Below are positions 40,276-50,288 of a DNA stretch of 64,000 nt, in pieces. The notes under the pieces are model-generated. The model made no database searches and had not been told where the DNA came from. It was given only the letters and a program-made list of their open reading frames with translations. Each line of letters starts with the position of its first letter. Positions within the stretch are counted from its first letter, which is position 1. Source of the stretch: Stentor coeruleus (lineage: Eukaryota; Ciliophora; Heterotrichea; Heterotrichida; Stentoridae); contig MPUH01000089.1 of NCBI GenBank assembly GCA_001970955.1, forward strand, positions 49,330-113,329, read 5' to 3'. The position numbers and the translations under genes were made by a program.

Positions 40276-40878
40276 TTATAAGTTTTCGAAAACTTTTCCT
40301 ATATCTTTAAATAGTGTTTTTTGTGGGATGGTTGTGTTTGGAAAATCTGGAAGGTTTGGAGTTGGTGTTGTAAGTTCAGATATGGAATCTATACCTTGGA
40401 CTAAATGTTCAGGGCTTTGTTTTAGAAGAAAGTTTAAGAGTTGGATTTTTTTTTGACAGTCGGATTTATAAGTGTTTAAGGTTTCTAAGTAAGAAATAAT
40501 GGATTGTTTTTCGATTTGGGCACTGTCAGTGACTTCTTGGATGATAACTTTATAACGATTGTCTATAGCTGTGAGGACTTTGTTATAATCTTTTTCCAGT
40601 CCAAAAACAATTTCAAGTTTTTCACTGTCCAGACGTAAAAACTCACCCTGGGCCTTAGTTTCTTTCTTTTTGATTTTTTCTAGTGTTTTCGATATTTCTA
40701 GTTTCCTTTTCATTATAAAGTCGATCTCAGTTTGAATAGGAAAACTAATCAAATCCCTAATAAAATGATTCCGATGTTCAGTTGAACAATCCGTGCAAAA
40801 CAGGGTGCAACAAGGTGTAACACAAAGAAATTTCAAAGATCTGCCATGTACTAAACACACAGTCTCTCTTGAGTGCAT
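40276..40878 (-). CDS. B-box zinc-finger coiled-coil protein (TRIM-like)
   Basis: 200 residues. A B-box lies at residues about 5-40: the ligands run Cys8, His11, Cys19, Cys23/24, Cys28, Cys31, His35, His38, in CLVHGRSLKFLC, CTDCSTEHRNH. A coiled coil follows to about 150 (ISKTLEKIKKKETKAQGEFL), then a Pro/Thr-rich segment and a short tail KDIGKVFENL. There is no RING before the B-box and no SPRY after it, so it is unlikely to be a ubiquitin ligase itself; B-box/coiled-coil proteins usually act in oligomeric scaffolds. It diverges from the peptidase S11 gene with 36 bp between the start codons, so they may share a promoter. Confidence 0.82.
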   Translation of the reverse strand: MHSRETVCLVHGRSLKFLCVTPCCTLFCTDCSTEHRNHFIRDLISFPIQTEIDFIMKRKLEISKTLEKIKKKETKAQGEFLRLDSEKLEIVFGLEKDYNKVLTAIDNRYKVIIQEVTDSAQIEKQSIISYLETLNTYKSDCQKKIQLLNFLLKQSPEHLVQGIDSISELTTPTPNLPDFPNTTIPQKTLFKDIGKVFENL

Positions 40879-40914
40879 TTATCTTAATAGGGGGCTTTCG
40901 TTAAAAATTCAAAT

Positions 40915-41826
40915 ATGAGTATTTCACAAGCTCAATCCCAGTCTTTCATAAAAATAAACCCCCTCATAGCCAATAAAGACATCTCAAGATGCCCATCAAC
41001 AGCTTCAACGACAACCCGTTCTTCTTCATCCCAATCAAACAAATCCATAATAGTAAAACCAAAAACCAAATCAACCAGAATTACTGCATCATCATATTGT
41101 GTTTATCATATGTCTACAAGCACAATACTTGGTTCTAAACGTGATCTTGAGCTTCGTGAAATAGCCAGTTTGACTAAAATAATGACCTCATATACAGTTC
41201 TTACCCTAATCGAAAACAAAATGCTTGGATCAATGAACGACATAATAAAAATCTCGAAATCTTCAGCTAATACAACAGGAACTTCAGCAGATCTTCTTGA
41301 AGGAGATGAAATTACAGTTAGAGATTTATTATACGGCCTTATGCTTCCTTCAGGAAATGATGCAGCTTTAGCTTTGGCTGAACATTTTGGTAAAAAACTT
41401 CAAGGACCAAACCCAATAAGTAATTTCATTGATGAAATGAATAACAATTGTAAAATCTTAAAGCTTTTCTATACAACTTTTGCCAACCCACATGGGTTGG
41501 CTATAAAAAGAAACTTATCATGTGCTAGAGATGTATGTAAAATGGCTTCAGGGGCTATGAAACTTATGAGTTTTAGGATTATAGTATCAACAAAAACATA
41601 TACTGCGTGTATTAAAAGTAACGATGGGGAAATAAGAATGAAAACATGGGAAAATACAAATAAATTATTGAATAAAGGGTTTAGTGGTATTAAGACTGGG
41701 GTTACAAATAAAGCAGGACCATGTTTATGTAGTAGTTATGAGAATGTTATTGTCACACTTTTAAATAGTAAAAGTATGGAAGATAGGTGGCGTGAGGCAG
41801 AGATACTTGTAAGATTAAATAAATAA
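40915..41826 (+). CDS. Peptidase S11 (D-Ala-D-Ala carboxypeptidase-like) serine hydrolase
   Basis: Penicillin-binding-protein-fold enzyme, 303 residues. All three catalytic motifs are present in order: SxxK in EIASLTKIM (Ser85, Lys88), SxN as SGN (146-148) in LMLPSGNDAALALA, and KTG (260-262) in GFSGIKTGVT. The family block YTTFANPHGLA is also present. The first ~60 residues are Ser/Thr-rich and there is no signal peptide, and the C-terminal membrane-anchoring domain of bacterial DacA/DacC is missing, so a cytosolic enzyme is likely. Peptidoglycan is absent from ciliates, so the substrate may be another D-amino-acyl or ester compound or ingested bacterial wall. Bacterial origin by transfer is plausible. 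The gene ends only 6 bp before the DHHC start. Confidence 0.9.
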   Translation: MSISQAQSQSFIKINPLIANKDISRCPSTASTTTRSSSSQSNKSIIVKPKTKSTRITASSYCVYHMSTSTILGSKRDLELREIASLTKIMTSYTVLTLIENKMLGSMNDIIKISKSSANTTGTSADLLEGDEITVRDLLYGLMLPSGNDAALALAEHFGKKLQGPNPISNFIDEMNNNCKILKLFYTTFANPHGLAIKRNLSCARDVCKMASGAMKLMSFRIIVSTKTYTACIKSNDGEIRMKTWENTNKLLNKGFSGIKTGVTNKAGPCLCSSYENVIVTLLNSKSMEDRWREAEILVRLNK

Positions 41827-41832
41827 GAGTAA

Positions 41833-42635
41833 ATGGCCAGTTATGAAATCTTTTTATGTTTACTTGTAAGAGTTACCCTTAGACTTGGTTTTTACTTATC
41901 TTTGCTGGTGTTATTGTCACAAAGTACTGTTTATTTGTATGGTTTACTAGTTTAGAAACCCCATGTGGTATATCCCCTATTGGGGTACTTTACTTTATTT
42001 TACTCCATACCTTCTTGTTCTTAGCTTTATTAAGCCATATACGATGCTGGCTAAGTAATCCTGGCTATACTCCAACAATTTTCCCGTTAAAGCCCAACCC
42101 TACTTCTTGTGTTTTATGCAAACAATACAAACCTTCAAGATCTCATCATTGCAGGGTATGTAATAAATGTATACACAAAATGGATCATCATTGTGTATGG
42201 GTCAACAACTGTATTGGCGCTCTAAACCAAAAATTCTTCCTTTTGTTCCTTTTCTATACAGCTTTAAGCAGTGCGATTACACTTATTATCCTTATTCATA
42301 ATTTGTTTTTGATATATGGGGTTATGATTAAAGCTTTTGATTTTATTGGAATTGCTTTGGTTGGCCTTGTAGTTTGTGAAAGTCTACTTTTTGGGCTTTT
42401 TACTGGGGATTTTTTAGTTGAACAGTTAGAAAGTATTAAAGATAATCAGACTTGTGTGGAAAGTTATCAGCAGAAAAGAGGCTTACCGAAACCTTTTGAG
42501 GTTAATTTTAGATATGTGTTTGGTAGTGATTGTAGATTATGGCTTTTACCTATTGGGTCAGATGCTTGTGTGGACTGGGAAGAAGAGGTGATTTTGGAGA
42601 AAAATGTTGTGAATGGGAGGATGAAGGATTTATAA
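41833..42635 (+). CDS. DHHC-type protein S-acyltransferase
   Basis: Palmitoylates cysteines of membrane-associated proteins. 261 residues over two exons (41833-41865 and 41883-42635) joined over a 17-nt GT-AG intron; the downstream frame has no usable ATG before the catalytic site, so an upstream exon is required. Four hydrophobic segments are present, two before and two after the zinc finger ([39 protein letters not shown]). The cytosolic CRD carries [22 protein letters not shown] and [15 protein letters not shown], with the DHHC at 112-115 and all zinc Cys/His intact. The length fits the small ZDHHC3/7-like class. The start is separated from the stop of the preceding gene by six bases. Confidence 0.9.
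41866..41882 (+). other. 17-nt intron in the DHHC gene
   Basis: GTAAGAGTTACCCTTAG. 17 nt instead of 15, but A is again at position 10. The frame switch it makes is required to link an ATG to the DHHC reading frame. Length is the only atypical feature. Confidence 0.7.
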
Positions 42636-43060
42636 GTAGTTAGTTTTAGTTATAGGATTATTGATGATGTTTAAGTATGGGTTTTACATGAAATTATGAG
42701 TTTATATGAAGAAATGGGTTATTATAGGATATATGATGAGGATGTATGATTAATATTTTAATGATATGAAATATCTAGAAAAATAAAAAATGTTATAAGA
42801 AGATATATAAAAGTTTGGATTTTGTATATATAGATATGATGTTTATTTATAGAAAAGTATTAATATCTAAACCGAATTATGTATTTTTTTATAGTAACTC
42901 TATTATGAATACTAAAATATTATAAGTTTTATATACCAAAATCTTATAATTGATAACTTTTTATCAAAAATTCTTACGTTATCCATAACTCAAATTTTTC
43001 TATTATTATCAATCTACTATTTTTATATTATTTAATCACATTTCAAATCCCCTAAATGCT
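42636..43060. other. Intergenic between convergent genes
   Basis: G-biased on the left, C/A-biased on the right. No gene seen. Confidence 0.55.
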
Positions 43061-44203
43061 TTATTCAACTGAAGCCACAGACTCCGAGCTTTCATAAAAA
43101 TGCGAATGGTTAACTTCGAACTCACTAATACTGTCAAGGTAACTAGGTTTAATTTTATAACACAAAGCGTTCTCATAATCATTTTTTATCTCTGTCGTCA
43201 AATCATCAAAAAACCCTTTCTGCACATATTCAATTTTATTATCAAGTTTCTCTTTTTCCATAAGCAACTGACAATTAACCTTATGTTGTTTCAGATTTTC
43301 CTCAGATATTTTCTTTAATTTCCTACTCTGTTCTTCAAACTCTATCTTAAGCTCAGCAATTTTTTTTTCTTTACCTTGTTCTACTTCCTCATCTAAATCT
43401 TCAATTTCTTGAAAATCTCTTTCAATCTGACTTAAATCTAATCTTGGTAAAGCTTTATCCCCAATATAATCAAATCCTTCTAAATTTCTATTCCTCTCAG
43501 TATTAGCTTTTCTATTAACTGGGTTTATAACAAGTGCTTGTATTTTTATAATCCCTTTAACTAATTTTTCTTTCATTTCTTCAAGTTCTTTTTTATGGGT
43601 TTCGAAAAAATATATCTCCCGAGCTCGTTCTTGTATTAATTCTCTTATCTCTTCAGTCTTGCTATATATATCTAATATATGAACAGTAGGTTTTACTTGT
43701 ATTATAAACTTTGATTTATAAGCAATAGATGCTTCACATTTTAGCACAGTATTAAGATTAGACAAATCTTCAATAATTTTATTTTTTCTATCACTTTGAA
43801 ACTGCAACTCTAAAGTTTGTTCTTTATAATCGTTTATAATTTCTTGATGTCTTAAAGAAAACTCATTATAAATCTGTTCATTTAATAGATTACGAACTTG
43901 AAGTTCGTTTCTTTCTTCCATAGTTTTTTCAACCTGGTCTTCGAGAATTCTTATTTCAGACATCAGTTGCTCTATAGCTTTTGGTGACCCAACAGATTCT
44001 GCGGCTGTGTCTTCAAAAGAGTCATTTGTTTTTGAAAACACTAGACTGTGGAAGATTTGCTTGTTGAGCTTAAGACTAGTTTGCAAATCCTCAATACGTG
44101 ATTTTAAAGAGCTTATATCTATATCTTTACCTTCATGCTTAAAGGTTTTGTTTAATATGAAACTCCGATATTCGTTACTGAGGTTCGCTGATACTTCTTG
44201 CAT
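43061..44203 (-). CDS. Coiled-coil protein, unknown
   Basis: 380 residues, dominated by coiled coil: SLKSRIEDLQTSLKLNKQIF, EIRILEDQVEKTMEERNELQ and DFQEIEDLDEEVEQGKEKKI, with one non-helical break (IIQVKPTVHILDIYSK) and a Ser/Glu-rich ending. No motor, membrane or catalytic domain. Such proteins are usually cytoskeletal or basal-body components in ciliates, but no family can be named. The frame is uninterrupted and starts at ATG 44201-44203. Confidence 0.65.
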   Translation of the reverse strand: MQEVSANLSNEYRSFILNKTFKHEGKDIDISSLKSRIEDLQTSLKLNKQIFHSLVFSKTNDSFEDTAAESVGSPKAIEQLMSEIRILEDQVEKTMEERNELQVRNLLNEQIYNEFSLRHQEIINDYKEQTLELQFQSDRKNKIIEDLSNLNTVLKCEASIAYKSKFIIQVKPTVHILDIYSKTEEIRELIQERAREIYFFETHKKELEEMKEKLVKGIIKIQALVINPVNRKANTERNRNLEGFDYIGDKALPRLDLSQIERDFQEIEDLDEEVEQGKEKKIAELKIEFEEQSRKLKKISEENLKQHKVNCQLLMEKEKLDNKIEYVQKGFFDDLTTEIKNDYENALCYKIKPSYLDSISEFEVNHSHFYESSESVASVE

Positions 44204-45540
44204 ATAAAAATTATACCATTCTTAATTTGAAAGCATATTGATAATTTTCTGATGGATTATTATTAGGATGTATTAACCATGTTTTATAAGTCTAGATTAG
44301 ATTTAAGTTTAGATTGGATTTTTTTTGATGGTTGGGTGTAGGGGTTTGGATGGGTTTAAGGATTTTTTTGAAGTGTTTTTTAAGGTTATTGGCAGTTGAA
44401 GAGGAAAAATTAAACTTTATAGACTTTTTGTGAGTGTTTTTGCATGAGAGATTGGATTTTTGGATTTGGTTTTGTGGGATTTGATAGAGTTGTTGGGGTA
44501 GTGTGGGCTTGGGGTAGAATTGATGGAGTTTTTTGTGGAAGAGGGTTGGATTATGCCAAAATCTTGGGTTTGAGGGAAAAGGAAGATTGGGTAGGGTATT
44601 GTGAGGATTTGTGTATGGGTATAAGTGTTTTGATGAAAATAACTAATGATTTTATAAGAAACTATATATTATTAATAACTCAAAGCAAATATAAATTATA
44701 TGCTACGTGAAGTAAATAATAATCACTTTTTTAATAGAATAAACTAAGTTTTTATATGTAATAAAGGATTTTAAAAAATGCTGACTCAAAAGAATTTAAA
44801 ATTTATATAATTATTTTTTAAACTACAAGTCTGTGTGTTAATATTATAGTAAACTCTAAGACTATTGTCATTTGAACTATAAATTTTTTTTTCTATTATC
44901 CTGTAGTCGTAAAAATCAGTAATAAAACACAAAAATAATCGTTTATTATTTTTATCTTATTTTGCTTCAACTTTTAGTTTTTAACCTCATCAATGACCTT
45001 TTCCCTATCCCTACTATTCATACCTTCGACTTTTATATTTTTTTTCAATAGTATATAAATATCATCATAAAACATATAAAATTCCTATCTACCATGATAA
45101 AATATTTATACTTTACTAAGATCAATACTTTTTTACTAAAAACCACACTTAAAAGTATTTTATTAACGATCTTACCATCTTCCACACATAATTTGAATAT
45201 CTATTTCCCAATATAATCCTCATTACAAAATTCTAACTATATAAAAAAAAAGCCAAAACCATTATCAAAATATAGTAATTTATTATATAACCCTTATATC
45301 TTCTAAATAATAATCTTCATTTATATATCGTCTACAAAAATCAAATATTTTTCATTCATTTAAACATAGATTGTAAGTACTAATTTTTTTTTTCAGCTGT
45401 TAAAGATATTAAAATGTTCAACTAAAATCATCATATTTAAGAATTCTAAAGAAGTAGTTATAAGTATAATAAATTTCTTTAATTTATTAGTTTTAAAGTA
45501 ATCCTCTACAAATTAATATATAATAATCAACTTTCCTACT
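44204..45540. other. Intergenic with a composition switch
   Basis: G-rich on the plus strand to about 44640 (5' flank of the minus-strand gene), then C-rich and G-poor from about 44900 to 45360 (5' flank of the plus-strand EF-hand locus). An 88-codon frame at 44444-44710 is a by-product of the G/T-rich composition and was not accepted. Confidence 0.6.
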
Positions 45541-46504
45541 ATGGAAAAACTTTGTTGTTTTACCCAACAAGAAATCGAAGAATTAAAGGAATATTTTCAA
45601 TCATACGAAAATGTTAACATGAAATGGGTTGATAAAACCTATCTTCAACGCCTTATTTTCAACGCAGAATACATAACTGGAAATTATAATCTCGATAAAA
45701 TCATAGAGGATTATGATTCTGAAGGCAATGGGGCACAATTGAGTTTCCAGAATTTTTAATAAGATAATGTCGCACTTTCATAAACAAACTCAGATATAAT
45801 GAAAGGAATGGATGAAAATTTCAAAATAATCGATATGGCTGGTAATGGATATGCGCCTATTCCTCAGCTTAAAAAGATAATAAAGGATGTATTTCCAGAT
45901 TTGACAGAAAATGAAATTTTCGAACTATTTCGCTTTGACATGGATGGGAGTGATTTATTATCAAGAGAAGATTTTTTGTATATAGTAAGTATTTTAGTTT
46001 AACATGCTATAAAACTATGGTAGAACTTAGTTCATTTACATCAAAAGAAATTGAAGAATACCGAAAACTATATTTTTATCATTTGAATCAGATCATATGG
46101 GATGGATTAGCACATCAAATCTTTCGAAACTTTTTTTTTGTGTGTCAAATAATCATGTTAAGGAAATAAGCAAATTAATCAGAGAATTCGATCCTGATGA
46201 TCAAGGCATAATCGACTTTTCAACATTTTTAAGGATGCTTTCAAGATATGGTTTATTAATAAAAGCAAAAAGAGAAGCTGAAGAAATTTTTGATATTTTA
46301 GATACAGATAGTGATGGTTTTGTACTTATAACTCAATTAAAAGATATAATTCTTGCAGATTTCCCAGATTTGGATAAGCAACAGATTTACTCGATGTTTG
46401 ATTGTAAATTGAAATATACGGATTATTATTCTAAAACAAAATTTATAGGAGACTTTTTATATTTAGTTGAAATGCATAAAAAAAAATTCTATAACAGATA
46501 TTAA
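45541..46504 (+). pseudogene. EF-hand (calmodulin/centrin-like) gene broken in three places
   Basis: Four EF-hand-like pieces in a row on one strand but in different frames: 45541-45759 (ends early; IIEDYDSEGNGAQLSFQNF), 45799-46002 (FRFDMDGSDLLSREDF), a short in-between frame from about 46018, and 46097-46504 (FDPDDQGIIDFSTF and ILDTDSDGFVLITQ, a good loop). Each break is a shift of one or two bases, and no 15- to 17-nt GT-AG intron can repair them. The first break is in a T5 run (AATTTTTAATAAG). Either a pseudogene, uncorrected sequencing errors, or programmed shifting; I favour pseudogene. The intact original would be a calmodulin-like Ca2+ sensor of about 300 residues. Confidence 0.65.
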
Positions 46505-46705
46505 TTTTTTTTTTTGATGTGATTTAATTAAAACTAGTATAAATTAATCTTAGCTATTTTTTATTGATGTAATCATTATTTTAACTTGAAGTTTTTAAAT
46601 CATATTTTTTATGTAAGAATTATTATATAAAACTGTTGTTGGCTGTGCTTTTATTTTTTTAACTTTGATAATTTTGCATATTTTATTAAAATTTCTATTA
46701 AAACA

Positions 46706-47779
46706 CTATTCAGGTAAAAGCAAACTTTCAATAATTTGATTGTCTAAATCGATAGATTCAGAGCACATAGAAATTGTACTGATAACAGATTGTTTTTTTA
46801 GGTTTTCTAAGTCTTCAACAAAGGAGTTTGTGAAGAAAACTTCTAATGACGATGTTTCTTCTTCTGTTTTAAGTGCTCTTTTTAAGTTAGGGTTTAGTTT
46901 TTCTACAGATTCTTTTGAACTTGCGATTCCCTCACCATGAAGACGGTCTTCGATATATTTTATTAATACAGGTGAATATGCCATTATTAAAAGCTCTTCA
47001 AACATGTATTTTATGTCAAGTTTAACTTTTTCTACCAGGTATTCAACGATGTCTATATAAGAGTAAGAAGCCTTCCTCCTCATTCCAGCCACAGCAACCA
47101 TAATAGCATTTTCCTTAGAGTCGTTCAAAATTTTAAAATCAGCATTAGTATTTTCATACAAATACTTAACCAAATTATAATGTCCCTCTTTACAAGCAAT
47201 CAAAGCACAATTTTCCCCACTGACCTCTTCCTTTGAGTTAACATCAAAATCACTAGAAATCGTAACCAACTCAGAAAAATATTCATAAAAATAAGCAATC
47301 ACACTCACTTGTCCTGCATGAGCCGCAGCATGTATTGGTAAGCCTTTAATTGGTATATTTCCCATCTGTGAAAACACTAGACTATAACTATTTTCTGATT
47401 GTAATCTATTAATCTGAAGATAATAAGGAAAATAGATTTTTAATATTTCAACATATCCTTCTATACATATAGTATGTATTACAGAAATGTTTTCTCTTGA
47501 TAAAATCTCTTCCATTAAAGCAGGACTGCAATTATTTTCAATAAGTAGTCTAAAAAGCTCAAATCGGTTTTGAAGTAAACATAAACCTAAAGCATTTACC
47601 ATTATATTTCCATGTCTTATCAATACGCTATCGAAAACTTCGATAGTTGAAACTGATTTAAAATAGCTTAAAAGAGCTGATAGTCTTTTTGTTGACCCTA
47701 AGTTTATGGCTTGAAGAATTTTTGTTGCATCTCCAGCTACGGATCTGCTGTCTCGATTACATGATTGCCAGCATCCCAT
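46706..47779 (-). CDS. Ankyrin-like repeat protein with MGCWQS lipidation-type start
   Basis: 357 residues. The N-terminus MGCWQSC is a strong N-myristoylation site (Gly2, Ser6) with Cys3 and Cys7 available for S-acylation. The body has ankyrin-like repeats with the typical helix-helix-turn spacing: GLPIHAAAHAGQVSVIAYFY, then GENCALIACKEGHYNLVKYL and KENAIMVAVAGMR...IDIVEYLVEK. About four to five repeats are recognisable, the first ones weakly. The C-terminal ~80 residues are acidic and not repetitive. A membrane-tethered protein-interaction scaffold is likely; the partner is unknown. The ATG follows TATATAAAAAAAA. Confidence 0.78.
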   Translation of the reverse strand: MGCWQSCNRDSRSVAGDATKILQAINLGSTKRLSALLSYFKSVSTIEVFDSVLIRHGNIMVNALGLCLLQNRFELFRLLIENNCSPALMEEILSRENISVIHTICIEGYVEILKIYFPYYLQINRLQSENSYSLVFSQMGNIPIKGLPIHAAAHAGQVSVIAYFYEYFSELVTISSDFDVNSKEEVSGENCALIACKEGHYNLVKYLYENTNADFKILNDSKENAIMVAVAGMRRKASYSYIDIVEYLVEKVKLDIKYMFEELLIMAYSPVLIKYIEDRLHGEGIASSKESVEKLNPNLKRALKTEEETSSLEVFFTNSFVEDLENLKKQSVISTISMCSESIDLDNQIIESLLLPE

Positions 47780-47947
47780 TTTTTTTTATATATAAAACTA
47801 TTTCAACAATAGGAGAATATATTAAAAATTAGTATTTGGGAAAGTTTGGGTATTAGGGTGTTAGGAGAGTTTTTGGTTTAGAAGAGAAAATTTGAGATTT
47901 TAGGATTGGAGATAGGAGGATAAGTTTTTTTTTTAGAAAGATGGTGA

Positions 47948-48185
47948 TTAGGGAGGTTGAGATAATGGCAGGGGATTAGATTTTAAGGGTTTTGAGTAAG
48001 CTATGATAAGGATTTTATGGCAATGATGGGTAAAACTGGAGGTCGGTTGAAGGTTTTGAATAGGTGTTAGGGAGGTTGAGATAATGGCAGGGGATTAGAT
48101 TTTAAGGGTTTTGAGTAAGTTATGATAAGGATTTTATGGCAATGATGGGTAAAACTGGAGGTCGGTTGAAGGTTTTGAATAGGTT
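47948..48185. repeat. 119-bp tandem duplication
   Basis: Copies at 47948-48066 and 48067-48185 differ by one base (GTAAGC versus GTAAGT). Noncoding. Confidence 0.9.
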
Positions 48186-48319
48186 TATGTGATGGGATGA
48201 GGAAATGTTATTAAGATAAGTTGGTTTTATGAATTTAGGAAATGTTGAGATTTTATGTGATGGGATGAGGAAATGTTATTAAGATAAGTTGGTTTTATGA
48301 ATTTAGGAAATGTTGAGAT
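48184..48319. repeat. 68-bp tandem duplication
   Basis: Copies at 48184-48251 and 48252-48319 are identical by eye. It follows the 119-bp duplication directly. Confidence 0.9.
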
Positions 48320-48693
48320 GGTAACTGTAAATGGTATGAAGTTTAATTTAAGCTGTTAAAGAACTTATATAAAAATGCAATATATTCCTTTTCACTAAAA
48401 CTTCTACCTAATCACCTAAAATTTTAATAACAAAATCTCCAATCTTACATTTCAACTCGCATCAAAATCATATTTACTCCTTATAAAAATAAAAACTTCA
48501 ACATATCCCCAAGGCAATTTACCTCTCTAAACCAAAAACAAGCCTTTCTTTTCCACTCAAAAACTCAACCTCACAAAAACTCTCCTTAAAAAAACCCTTA
48601 AACCTATCTTTTCACACTCTCCTCTAAAAACTTAATTCATCTTTCAAATCCTGAAAAATTCCCACCAAATCATGCCTACCTTATTAAATAAAT

Positions 48694-50265
48694 ATGTCAA
48701 GTGAAGAACCGACTCCATCTCCAACTCCATCTCTATTCACTCCAGTACCCGAACAAACTCCACAAGAAAAACGTGAAAGGTTGATTAGAGAAGTCCTCGA
48801 CCATGCTAGTTCTGGTAACCTTAGTCCTTTTGTCGAAGCTATTATCTCAGGAAAACTAGATGTAGACCAAATGGATTCTCGAGGTTATACAGCAATACAT
48901 TTAGCAGTCTGGAGACTTGATATGCAATCAGTTCTAACTTTACTAGATAAAGCATCATGTCCAATAGATTTACAAAGCGGAACTGGTCAAACTCCTTTAA
49001 TGCTTGCTACTGCAAAAGGATCATTACAAATGATTAAACTTTTCTTAGACCGTGGAGCTGATATAGAATTTAAAGATACTCTTGGGATTTCCCCTATTAT
49101 TTGTGCTGCACAAAGTGGACAATTAGGACCTTTTTATGTTCTTTTACACCGTGGGGCGAAAATTGATGTGAAAGATCGTAATGGTTGTGATATAGTTCAT
49201 TGGGCTGCTTATAAAAACCAAATACAAATGCTTCATGTGTTAAAAGCTATGAATTTCGAATTAGAAAACTTGGATTCTGTGAAAATGACCCCGTTACATA
49301 GGGCGGCTCTAAGTAATGCTATTGATGCTATTGACTTTTTGTTGTTTAATAATGTGACGAATGATAAAATTGATGATAAAAATCGCACAGCTTTGGATAT
49401 TGCTAGGGAAAATAACTCAGAAGGATCAGCTAAGATTTTATCTTCGTATTCTGTTATGGAAGAACCAATACATACTTACTTTTTCTATTGGTGTACTTTG
49501 TATTGGATTGGGATTTATTATGTTTATTATGATTATGTCTTACCGGCTACGGTTATGAATTTGTTCCCATCTTTGGTTTTTAATATTTCAGTACTTTGGC
49601 TACTTCCGATTTACTTGTAAAAGATATATAGACTAAACAAATTCTACTCCGCCGAAGTCTTAGAGCCATCAACCGAGAACCAGGTCGAAAAGGATTTCCA
49701 GAGCTGTTTTGATAAAGACGACTATGAAAACCTACCAAAACCTGACGATTACTGTTTAACCTGCAACATAAAGCGCCCAAACAGATCCAAGCACTGCCGT
49801 TTTACTAAAAAATGTATCACCGATTATGACCATTACTGTTACTTCTTATCAAAACCTATAGGTAAAGGTAACCACAAAGTCTTTGTTTTCGGTTTACTAC
49901 TTTTCTACCTAGCCTCAATCTTCTTCCTTTACCTAACTTGGTGTGCTCTTCATCAATCAACCGGCCCATTTCAGCACATAAGCACTTATATAGTATCTTT
50001 AATCCTCATCTATTTCACTTTAAGCGGTCTTTGCAAAGTAATAATCCTCCTATCTTTGCTTATAACCTGGTATGTTTTCTGGTACTTGTTCATAGAAATC
50101 TATTCAATTAGTCAAGGACTTACTGTCAATGAAGTCCTTAATCGTCATCGTTACAGGTACTTATACACACCTTTTGTGGCTATAGATGGGACTATTAAGA
50201 TGAAATTTCATAATCCTTTCAATAAAGGTTATGTGCAGAATTGGTTAGATTTCATAGTAAACTAA
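48694..50265 (+). CDS. Ankyrin-repeat DHYC protein S-acyltransferase (HIP14/Akr1 type)
   Basis: 518 residues; exons 48694-49616 and 49632-50265 over a 15-nt intron. Ankyrin repeats cover about residues 45-250 (YTAIHLAVWRLDMQSVLTLL, GQTPLMLATAKGSLQMIKLF, HWAAYKNQIQMLHVL, MTPLHRAALSNAIDAIDFLL). Hydrophobic segments follow (for example YWCTLYWIGIYYVYYDYVL), then the cysteine-rich domain CLTCNIKRPNRSKHC, and DHYC at 373-376. As in yeast Akr1 the motif is DHYC and several zinc ligands are changed: HCRFTKKC has Thr where Cys is usual, and the NC after DHYC is replaced (LSKPIGKGNHK). More TM helices follow. These transferases palmitoylate proteins recruited by the ankyrin repeats. Activity is likely if it follows the Akr1 rule, but is unproven. 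Confidence 0.9.
49617..49631 (+). other. 15-nt intron in the ankyrin-DHYC gene
   Basis: GTAAAAGATATATAG, phase 2, with A at position 10. Removal joins the ankyrin/TM exon in frame to the DHYC exon; retained, the frame stops at once at TAA. Confidence 0.95.
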
Positions 50266-50288
50266 TAATCTATTGGCTTAGGTAATAC

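Larger units (their letters stand above)
47780..48693. other. Intergenic between divergent ankyrin genes, with tandem repeats
   Basis: Left half (to about 48350) is very G-rich on the plus strand and contains two tandem duplications listed separately. Right half is C/A-rich with almost no G until the ATG of the ankyrin-DHYC gene. The switch at about 48350 is sharp. Confidence 0.6.

Noticed and set aside
40915-41826. Bacterial contamination as source of the S11 gene
   Set aside because: It sits between ciliate genes with AT-rich ciliate-like codon use, six bases from an intron-containing DHHC gene and 36 bp from a B-box gene.
44444-44710. 88-codon plus-strand open frame rich in Gly/Trp/Phe
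   Set aside because: The composition follows from the G/T-rich flank; it has no features and lies on the opposite strand to the adjacent gene's flank pattern.
47948-48319. Mobile element with terminal repeats
   Set aside because: Adjacent head-to-tail copies without transposase, inverted ends or target-site duplication.
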